From an uncultured bacterium (lineage in GTDB: Bacteria; Verrucomicrobiota; Lentisphaeria; Oligosphaerales; Oligosphaeraceae): a stretch of 5,640 bases of DNA. The notes beneath the pieces were generated by a model. It searched no databases. It was given only the letters and a program-made list of their open reading frames with translations, and was not told where the DNA came from. The stretch is taken from assembly GCA_902783355.1 (NCBI GenBank), contig CACZQQ010000172.1, forward strand, positions 1 to 5,640. Direction: 5' to 3'. Position numbers and translations under genes: made by a program. Positions 1-4,906 of the stretch are shown piece after piece (within the stretch, counting starts at the first letter, position 1; each line of letters starts with the position of its first letter).

Positions 1-1212
1 GGGCTTGCCGCCCCCGCCGTCTTGGCGAAGGCCGGGCGCGGCACGCTTGTCATTGACAGAGAGGACTTTGCGGGAGGAATTCTGCGCCAATGCATCCACA
101 GCGGCTTCGGCCTGAAGTACTATAAGGAAGAGCTGACCGGCCCCGAATACGCGGAGCGCGCCGTCGACGGCGCCCAGTCGGCCGGCGCCTCCTTCGCCCT
201 CGGCTGCACCGTGACCGCCCTCAAGCCGCTGGAGGACGGCACCTTCCGGCTGACGCTCATGTCTGCGGCGGAGGGCGTGGAGGCCGTCCACGCGAAGGCG
301 GTGGTGCTGGCCATGGGCTGCCGCGAACGCAACCGCGGCAACCTCGCCACGCCGGGAACCCGTCCCGCCGGTGTCTTCACCGCAGGGACCGCGCAGAAGC
401 TGCTCAACCTGGAGGGGCGGCTGCCCGGCCGCACCGCCGTCATCGTCGGCTCGGGCGACATCGGCCTCATCATGGCGCGCCGTCTGCAATGGTGCGGCAT
501 GGAGGTCAAGGGCGTCGTCGAGATCATGCCGCATCCGTCGGGCCTGGCCCGCAATGTGGCGCAGTGCCTGGACGACTTCGGCATCCCGCTGTGGCTGGAG
601 CATTCCGTGACGCGCATTGTTGGGCGCGACCGCGTGGAGGGGGTTGAGGTCACGCCGCTGGTGCAGGGCGTCCCCGACACGGCGCGCACCTTCACCGTCG
701 CCTGCGACACGCTGCTCTTCTCCGTCGGGCTTGTGCCCGAGACGGAGCTGGCGCGTCCGGCGGGCGTGGCCCTGAACCCCGCCACTGGCGGCGCCTTCGT
801 GGACGCCAACTACGAGACGAGCGTCCCGGGCATCTTCTCCGCCGGCAATGTCCTCCATGTCCACGACCTGGTGGACTTCGTCTCGGAGGAGGCCGCCCGC
901 ATGGCGGAATGCATCCTGAAGCGTCTGGACGGCGCGCCGCCGGCCCCGAAGGCGGAGAATGCCGTCGGCGCCAACCTCAAGTATGTCGTCCCCGCCTTCC
1001 ATGTGCCCGGCGAGGCGCTCACGGCCTCCTTCCGGCCGCTTCTCATCGCCGACGAGGCGCTTCTGCGCGCGGAGGTGGACGGCGAGACGGTCTGGCAGAA
1101 GACGCTGCGCTTTGTCCGCCCCGCCGAAATGATCAGCGTGACACTGCCCGGCAATTTGCTTGACGAGCGGAAGGTGACCTTCCATCTGCAGAACACGGAG
1201 GAGAAGAAATGA
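1..1212 (+). CDS. NAD(P)/FAD-dependent oxidoreductase, TM1433-like (5' end off the window)
   Basis: Flavoprotein of the pyridine-nucleotide-disulfide oxidoreductase fold, probably cytoplasmic, of the kind found with GlpA-like glycerol-3-phosphate dehydrogenases. The reading frame is open to base 1; the first residues (GLAA..) are the tail of the FAD-binding glycine-rich loop, so about 10-20 residues are missing and the TTG at 22 is not the true start. Numbering from the codon at base 1: acidic D19 ends the second strand of the FAD Rossmann fold; the family block QCIHSGFGL..YYKEELTGPEY follows; GCRERNRG at 106-113; a second dinucleotide-binding motif GSGDIG at 150-155; and the C-terminal FAD contact SAGNVLHVHDLVDF around 280-293. 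The last ~85 residues form a small beta-rich tail typical of this subfamily. The stop overlaps the next start (ATGA, 1209-1212). The substrate is not proven; partnership with the DUF1667 protein is inferred from gene order. Confidence 0.9.
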   Translation, partial: GLAAPAVLAKAGRGTLVIDREDFAGGILRQCIHSGFGLKYYKEELTGPEYAERAVDGAQSAGASFALGCTVTALKPLEDGTFRLTLMSAAEGVEAVHAKAVVLAMGCRERNRGNLATPGTRPAGVFTAGTAQKLLNLEGRLPGRTAVIVGSGDIGLIMARRLQWCGMEVKGVVEIMPHPSGLARNVAQCLDDFGIPLWLEHSVTRIVGRDRVEGVEVTPLVQGVPDTARTFTVACDTLLFSVGLVPETELARPAGVALNPATGGAFVDANYETSVPGIFSAGNVLHVHDLVDFVSEEAARMAECILKRLDGAPPAPKAENAVGANLKYVVPAFHVPGEALTASFRPLLIADEALLRAEVDGETVWQKTLRFVRPAEMISVTLPGNLLDERKVTFHLQNTEEKK

Positions 1213-1565
1213 CGCGCGCGCTCATCTGCATCGGCTGCCCGCGCGGCTGCCATCTGGAAATCACGGGGGAGGGCGAGAGCCTCCGCGTCACGGGCAACGC
1301 GTGCCCGCGCGGCGAATCCTATGCGCGTCAGGAGATGACCAATCCGCGCCGCGTTGTCACGGCGGTCGTCCGCACGGACAGCGCGTCGTTGCCGTGGCTG
1401 CCGGTCAAGACGGCGCAGCCGTTCCCGAAGGCGCGCATCCCCGCCCTGCTCAACCGCCTCTACACGCTGACCGTGAAGGCGCCTGTGCGCCTCGGCCAGG
1501 TCGTCCTGCCTGACGCGGAAGGCAGCGGCATCGACGTCATCGCCACGGAATCCTGCGACGCATGA
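1209..1565 (+). CDS. DUF1667 domain protein, four-cysteine redox partner
   Basis: Small 118-residue protein of the DUF1667 family (Thermotoga TM1434 type), full length for the family. Four cysteines lie at C7, C10, C14 and C32 in a CxxCPRGC..ACPRGE arrangement, well suited to bind an Fe-S cluster or zinc; which one cannot be told from sequence. Family signature stretches TNPRRVVTAVVR and LPVKTAQPFPK follow, then a C-terminal segment ending VIATESCDA. The start is supported by a strong GGAGGAG ribosome-binding site at 1197-1203, five bases before ATG, and by the ATGA overlap with the oxidoreductase stop. Its own stop overlaps the next gene in the same way. The family normally sits beside a GlpA-like dehydrogenase and this flavoprotein, so it probably carries electrons or structures that complex. 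That role is inferred, not demonstrated. Confidence 0.92.
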   Translation: MTRALICIGCPRGCHLEITGEGESLRVTGNACPRGESYARQEMTNPRRVVTAVVRTDSASLPWLPVKTAQPFPKARIPALLNRLYTLTVKAPVRLGQVVLPDAEGSGIDVIATESCDA

Positions 1566-2143
1566 ACCTTCTTGAAATCTCCCAGACCATCCGCAAGGTC
1601 CGCCAGGCGCAGGGCCTGACCGTCGAGCAGCTGGCCAAGCGCAGCGGCTTCAGCAAGGGCTTCATCTCGCAGATCGAGAACTTCCGCCAGACGCCCTCGC
1701 TGAAGGCGCTTGTCAAGATTTCGGAGGCGCTGGGGCTGCCGCTCAGCCGCCTCTTCGAAGAGGAGGGCAGGCAGGAGCCGCCCTATACCTTCGGACGGCT
1801 GGACGAGGGCGAAGAACTGCGGCGCGACGACGGCGACCAGCACGGCATCCGCTATCTGGCCCTCGCCTTCCCGCAGATCGGCCGCAAGATGGACCCCTTC
1901 CTTATTGAATATACGCCTGGCGCGCCGCGCGAGTTCCTTCTCCACGAGGCGGAGGAGTTCTTCATCCTCCTGGAAGGCCGCCTCACATATTTTCTGTATG
2001 ACGACAGTTCGCCCCGCGAGATGAAGCCAGGCGACACGCTCTACATGAAAGCCAATGTCCCGCATCGCGTGCAGCTTTGCGAAGGATGCACGTATGCAAA
2101 GGGGCTTGTCATCTACAGCGACGCCGCCGTCGCGGAACTCTGA
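1562..2143 (+). CDS. XRE-family transcriptional regulator with C-terminal cupin sensor domain
   Basis: A 193-residue DNA-binding regulator. Residues 5-68 form an HTH_XRE domain: the helix-turn-helix is around 20-40 (LTVEQLAKRSGFSKGFISQIE), followed by the typical TPSLKALVKISEALGLPLSRLF. Residues ~110-187 form a cupin_2 barrel: H128 and E132 in HEAEEFFILLEG, then GDTLYMKANVPH with H168. The first histidine of the usual HxH pair is a leucine, so metal binding is uncertain. A CxxC pair (C173, C176) follows the last cupin histidine. This layout is common in regulators that sense a small ligand through the cupin. The ATG overlaps the DUF1667 stop (ATGA 1562-1565) and no good ribosome-binding site precedes it, so translation is probably coupled. 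As last gene of the redox operon it likely regulates that operon; ligand and operator are unknown. Confidence 0.92.
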   Translation: MNLLEISQTIRKVRQAQGLTVEQLAKRSGFSKGFISQIENFRQTPSLKALVKISEALGLPLSRLFEEEGRQEPPYTFGRLDEGEELRRDDGDQHGIRYLALAFPQIGRKMDPFLIEYTPGAPREFLLHEAEEFFILLEGRLTYFLYDDSSPREMKPGDTLYMKANVPHRVQLCEGCTYAKGLVIYSDAAVAEL

Positions 2144-2192
2144 AAGCCCTGTCCTCCAACAAAAGGCTGTCAGTTATATAATATATTTGTTT
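2144..2192. other. Convergent intergenic gap, AT-rich
   Basis: A 49-base gap separates the ends of the plus-strand redox operon and the minus-strand coaX transcript. Its right half (about 2173-2192) is almost entirely A/T, in sharp contrast to the GC-rich genes. The only pairing seen is AGCC (2145-2148) with GGCT (2165-2168) around a 16-base loop, too weak to call a terminator. Transcripts from both sides could overlap here. Confidence 0.5.
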
Positions 2193-2927
2193 TCAATGCG
2201 TTAAAGATGCAAGTCGGATGCCGTAGAGTGTCAGGGGGACGGGCGGCAGTTCGGCACCGAGGGAGGGCGGCAGGTACTTGACGAAGAAGGGGGCGTCGCC
2301 TCCCGTGAACCAGACGGTGCAGTCGTGGAAGCCGTCCTGTTGGCGTGTCCTGTGGATGAGGGCTTCCGCCGCGCCGAGGATGCCTATGTCCACGCCGTTC
2401 AGGATGGCGGCGCGCGTGTTGACGGCCAGCGGGTTCAGCTGGTGTGGCGCGTCCACGGCATATTCGGGCAGCTGCGCGGCGGCGGCGGACAGCGCGCGCA
2501 GGGCGGTCTCGCGGCCTGGCAGGATGACGCCGCCGCAAAGACGTCCGTCGGCGTTCACCGCCACTGAGTTGAGGGCGGTTCCGCAGTCGAAGACGAGGAC
2601 GGCCTTGCCGGGCAGGAGGGCCTGCGCGGCGGCGGCATTGGCGAGCCGGTCGCTTCCCAGCGTGCTTGTATCGTAGCCCGCAGTGTCCAGCTTCGGGAAG
2701 TCGCCCACGCCGATGAAATGGATGCGCCCCGCATACTGTTCCGCCAGACGCTGGCGGACAAGGGGGACGACGCAGGAGGCGGTGGCGGTCGCCCCGACGG
2801 GGAGCTGCCATTGCCGCGGCAGATCCGACGTCGGATAGTAGGTGATGGCGTCGTCTTCGGGAAAACGCCCGGAGGCGACAGCGCTCCGGGTGTTTCCGAT
2901 GTTCAGTAGATAACTTGTTGAAGCCAA
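2193..2927 (-). CDS. coaX: Type III pantothenate kinase
   Basis: Phosphorylates pantothenate with ATP, the first step of coenzyme A synthesis, in the cytoplasm. Type III enzymes belong to the ASKHA fold and work as dimers. The 244 residues carry the family motifs in order: phosphate-binding NIGNTRS at 9-15, GSDRLAN at 91-97 (catalytic-site D93), FDCGTALNSVAV at 113-124 (D114), GGVILPG at 132-138, NTRAAILNG at 170-178 and TGGDA at 208-212. The usual DxGNT is NxGNT here (N9), a notable change. The frame stays open to a GTG/ATG-type start at 3059, but that would run through the yhcH-type gene. The first in-frame start codon after that gene's stop is TTG at 2927, which places the motif at the expected distance from the N-terminus. 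It lies five bases after the neighbour's stop, with AAGGTGATGG in that gene's end as possible ribosome-binding site, so coupling is likely. Confidence 0.9.
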   Translation of the reverse strand: MASTSYLLNIGNTRSAVASGRFPEDDAITYYPTSDLPRQWQLPVGATATASCVVPLVRQRLAEQYAGRIHFIGVGDFPKLDTAGYDTSTLGSDRLANAAAAQALLPGKAVLVFDCGTALNSVAVNADGRLCGGVILPGRETALRALSAAAAQLPEYAVDAPHQLNPLAVNTRAAILNGVDIGILGAAEALIHRTRQQDGFHDCTVWFTGGDAPFFVKYLPPSLGAELPPVPLTLYGIRLASLTH

Positions 2928-2932
2928 GGCGC

Positions 2933-3379
2933 TTACACCATCACCTTGAAGATGGCCTTGTGGATGGGGCCTTCGCCGCAGCCGGGGGCGTGCGCGTCGG
3001 CGGGGAAGAAGATGATGAACTCGCCGGGGCGGACGGTGGACCAGGTGCCGACGGGGCACTTGGCCAGCGCGTAGTCGCCGTCCTCATGGAATTCAGTGCC
3101 GGCCGGCAGCTCGTCCACCGGCAGCCAGCCCATGGTCTCGGGGGCGCTGATGGGCACCTGGATGTCGATGTACTTGCGGTGGCATTCCAGCTTGGCCTCG
3201 GCGCAGGGCTTGGCAGTCAGGTCGCTGATGTTGACGAAGAGCTTGCCGTCGGGCAGGATCTGGTGGGCGCCCTTTTCCAGCTTGCTCAGGTCATTGGCGG
3301 CGAGGAAGTCGGCCACGGCCTTGAAGGAGGGGTGCAGCGCCACGTAGGCGCCGAAATTCTTGAGCGTGTCTTGGATCAT
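2933..3379 (-). CDS. YhcH/YjgK/YiaL family protein (DUF386, cupin-like)
   Basis: A 148-residue single-domain protein, full length for the family related to EbgC (beta-galactosidase subunit beta) and YhcH/YiaL. It should fold as a cupin-like beta barrel holding a metal. Visible conserved residues are E65 and H67 in ECHRKYIDIQ (65-74), the FFPADAHAP block at 124-132 with D128 and H130, and IHKAIFKV at 139-146. Relatives are implicated in handling sugars such as sialic-acid derivatives or as mutarotase-like enzymes; the exact substrate cannot be read from sequence. ATG at 3379 is supported by AAGGG seven bases upstream. It lies 28 bases beyond a terminator hairpin and five bases before coaX, so it heads a two-gene unit, though no sugar-catabolic genes are nearby in the window. 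Confidence 0.9.
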   Translation of the reverse strand: MIQDTLKNFGAYVALHPSFKAVADFLAANDLSKLEKGAHQILPDGKLFVNISDLTAKPCAEAKLECHRKYIDIQVPISAPETMGWLPVDELPAGTEFHEDGDYALAKCPVGTWSTVRPGEFIIFFPADAHAPGCGEGPIHKAIFKVMV

Positions 3380-3406
3380 CTTGATACCCTTCGTTTGGCA
3401 GATTGA

Positions 3407-3440
3407 GAAAAGGCGCGCCTCGCAAAGGGAGAGGCGCGCC
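3407..3440 (-). terminator. Rho-independent terminator after the unknown membrane protein gene
   Basis: A perfect 10-base inverted repeat, GGCGCGCCTC (3412-3421) and GAGGCGCGCC (3431-3440), encloses a nine-base loop. Read on the minus strand it is followed at once by TTTTC (3411-3407), giving a standard intrinsic terminator 28 bases after the stop codon of the 279-residue gene. The same hairpin lies only about 30 bases before the yhcH-type start. Confidence 0.85.
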
Positions 3441-3468
3441 GCGGAGTCATGGATGGCCTAGGCGGAGA

Positions 3469-4308
3469 CTACTTCTTCTGGGCCGCCGGGATGGTCTGCT
3501 GATAGTTGTCCTTGGTGATGAGGATGTAGCGGCGATCGTAGGCGGCCTGGTCCTTGCGGGGGATCGACTCGTCGTAGATGGCGCTGGCCTTGCTGCAGCT
3601 GACCGCCAGCATCGAGCCGCCGACGCCCTTGCCGCTGTCCTGGAAGGCCTTCGCGAGCGCGTTGTAGTTGCCGCTGGAGTTGGCGGCCAGCCAGGTGCCC
3701 TTCTTCAGCATGGGGAGGATCTTGAAATAGGGCAGGTTGGAGTCAGTCGCCGCCATGATGACGATGACGTCGCAGTCCTTCAGGTCGTCCAGGCAGCCCT
3801 TCACATTCTTGCCGTTCAGGGCGCTGTTCATCGGATCCATCATCATCATGCCGGGGTCGATGACGTTGCCGGAGGCGTCCTTGGGCAGCTTGCTCTTGTC
3901 GATCTTCTTGGGGACGATGCTGGTGACGACGACGTCGGCGCCGACGGTGCGCTTCAGGCCCTCAAGCGGCTTGTTGTCCATCGGGGTCGCCAGCTTGTCG
4001 CCGAAGGCGTCGTAGAGATAGTAGGAATCGACGATGACGCCGACCTTCTTGGGATTGGCGGCCTCCTTGATGTAGGAGCCCAGGAAGGCGTGCTGCAGGT
4101 CCTGGTAGCGCAGCTCGCGCTGGCTGGCCGCGCTGCCGCCGGCGCCGGTGATGGTGCCGAAGGAGCTGTACAGGGCGCTGCCGATGGCCAGCAGGGCGCC
4201 CACGATGGCCGCGGGCTGTCCCCAGACAGCCCCCTGCTTCTGCTTTTTCATGCCGACCAGGGCAAGGACGATACCGACGACCATCAGTGCGATTTGTATA
4301 AGAGACAT
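3469..4308 (-). CDS. Hypothetical membrane-anchored protein, two N-terminal helices
   Basis: I do not recognise this 279-residue protein. Residues ~2-20 (LIQIALMVVGIVLALVG) and ~31-50 (PAAIVGALLAIGSALYSSF) look like two membrane helices joined by a short Lys-rich loop (KKQKQ). A Gly/Ala/Ser linker then leads into a ~210-residue soluble domain with alternating hydrophobic strands and helices: KKVGVIVDSYYLYDAF at 87-102, GADVVVTSIVP at 123-133, CDVIVIMAATDSNLPYF at 179-195, and YILITKDNY at 261-269. This resembles an alpha/beta, possibly two-lobed, fold. An odd PGMMMMDPM run lies at 152-160. The frame extends upstream to 4407, but the start at 4308 is preferred: it has AGAGGA seven bases before it and begins directly with the first helix. 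It follows exbB/exbD on the same strand after a 160-base gap and ends in a terminator. Function is unknown. Confidence 0.85.
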   Translation of the reverse strand: MSLIQIALMVVGIVLALVGMKKQKQGAVWGQPAAIVGALLAIGSALYSSFGTITGAGGSAASQRELRYQDLQHAFLGSYIKEAANPKKVGVIVDSYYLYDAFGDKLATPMDNKPLEGLKRTVGADVVVTSIVPKKIDKSKLPKDASGNVIDPGMMMMDPMNSALNGKNVKGCLDDLKDCDVIVIMAATDSNLPYFKILPMLKKGTWLAANSSGNYNALAKAFQDSGKGVGGSMLAVSCSKASAIYDESIPRKDQAAYDRRYILITKDNYQQTIPAAQKK

Positions 4309-4315
4309 GATGCAT

Positions 4316-4321
4316 TCCTCT
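4316..4321 (-). promoter_or_regulatory. Ribosome-binding site fixing the start at 4308
   Basis: AGAGGA on the minus strand lies seven bases before the ATG at 4308. It favours this start over the in-frame ATG at 4407, whose extra 33 residues would be translated from the AT-rich leader and do not look protein-like. Confidence 0.7.
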
Positions 4322-4379
4322 AGGTGGGGGTGAGTAAAAAGGAGCGCCAATTCGACGTCCTTATGAAAAACTTGCACGT

Positions 4380-4407
4380 AAGATAATATCTCAAGACAGT
4401 TTATCAA
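4380..4407 (-). promoter_or_regulatory. Possible sigma-70-type promoter for the unknown membrane protein gene
   Basis: In the 160-base gap after exbD, the minus strand reads TTGATA (4407-4402), a 16-base spacer, and TATCTT (4385-4380), with an overlapping TATTAT just before. The surrounding ~60 bases are much more AT-rich than the coding DNA. The match is only partial, and the -10 element is weak, so this is a candidate rather than a call. It would leave a leader of roughly 65-70 bases before the start at 4308. Confidence 0.3.
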
Positions 4408-4424
4408 CCCGACAGGGCCATTTT

Positions 4425-4435
4425 TTGTCAGACAA
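4425..4435. repeat. Short palindrome in the exbD-downstream gap
   Basis: TTGTCAGACAA is a perfect 5+1+5 inverted repeat, 33-43 bases after the exbD stop on the minus strand and followed there by an A-run, not a T-run. It lies just upstream of the candidate promoter, so it could be an operator half-site pair, or chance. It is not a terminator in the minus direction; on the plus strand no gene needs one. Confidence 0.3.
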
Positions 4436-4468
4436 GGCGCATTTTTCGGGGGGAAAGGGGGCTTGGCG

Positions 4469-4876
4469 TCATTCGGCCTGGGTCATGAGGGAGATCTTCA
4501 TGTGGGCGTTCTTGGCGGCCCGCATGACGGCGACGATGTCCTCCAGCGGCCGGCTCCCGTCCGCGCGCAGATAGACCTGCTCGATGCCGTCGGCGCGGCG
4601 GCCGCGGAAGGCCTCCTCCAGGGAGACGAAACTGGTCGGCACGCCGTCGATGTCGCAGACGCCTTCGGCGTTCAGGGTGACGACGATCTTGGACTCCTCG
4701 CTGTCCATCTGCTTGTCGGTGGTCATGCGGGGCGGCGTCACGTCGGTGGAGTAGTCCAGGACGGGGACGGTGATGATGAAGATGATGAGCAGCATGAAGG
4801 TCAGGTCCATCAACGGGGTCATGTTGATGTCCACGATGGGCTTCTGCCGCTGGAAGTGCCTTGTGAATCGTCGCAT
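4469..4876 (-). CDS. Biopolymer transport protein, ExbD/TolR family
   Basis: A 135-residue inner-membrane subunit of the proton-driven ExbB-ExbD / TolQ-TolR motor, normal length for the family. A short basic cytoplasmic N-terminus (MRRFTRHFQRQK) precedes the signature VDINMTPLMDLTFMLLIIFI at 15-34; D24 is the conserved membrane aspartate that carries protons in ExbD (D25) and TolR (D23) of E. coli. A single helix spans ~24-43. The periplasmic domain (~45-135) ends in the usual fold with VYLRADGSRPLEDIVAVMRAAK around 101-122. AGGAGG lies four bases before the ATG. It follows the ExbB/TolQ-type gene by 30 bases, so the two are co-transcribed and surely partners. Whether they serve TonB-type uptake or Tol-type envelope work cannot be decided: no TonB, TolA, TolB or Pal gene is in the window. 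Confidence 0.93.
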   Translation of the reverse strand: MRRFTRHFQRQKPIVDINMTPLMDLTFMLLIIFIITVPVLDYSTDVTPPRMTTDKQMDSEESKIVVTLNAEGVCDIDGVPTSFVSLEEAFRGRRADGIEQVYLRADGSRPLEDIVAVMRAAKNAHMKISLMTQAE

Positions 4877-4906
4877 GGGGCCTCCTCGCCTTCGGCGCGT
4901 GTCGGT

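Noticed and set aside
120..809. Minus-strand open frame of 229 codons within the oxidoreductase gene
   Set aside because: Ser/Thr/Pro/Arg-rich shadow translation opposite a gene with clear FAD and NAD motifs.
1460..2065. Minus-strand open frame of 201 codons opposite the XRE-cupin gene
   Set aside because: Shadow of a well-supported regulator; it spans the DUF1667/regulator junction and has no recognisable domain.
2145..2168. Possible bidirectional terminator between the convergent operons
   Set aside because: The stem is only four base pairs (AGCC/GGCT) around a 16-base loop, with no T-run directly after it on either strand.
2928..3059. Longer coaX start at 3059
   Set aside because: The added 44 residues are Arg/His/Pro-rich and lie entirely within the yhcH-type gene in another frame; family members begin only a few residues before the phosphate-binding motif.
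3835..3850. CAT trinucleotide repeat
   Set aside because: It encodes the four-methionine run in the unknown membrane protein; four copies are too few to call a functional microsatellite.
3403..4323. Open frame of 306 codons on the plus strand opposite the unknown membrane protein gene
   Set aside because: The minus-strand frame has a good ribosome-binding site, membrane helices and a terminator; the plus-strand product is low-complexity Asp/Val/Gly/Ala/Leu and starts inside the terminator hairpin region.
4309..4407. Extension of the unknown membrane protein to the ATG at 4407
   Set aside because: The extra 33 residues come from the AT-rich leader, while ATG 4308 has a well-spaced AGAGGA and begins right at the first hydrophobic helix.
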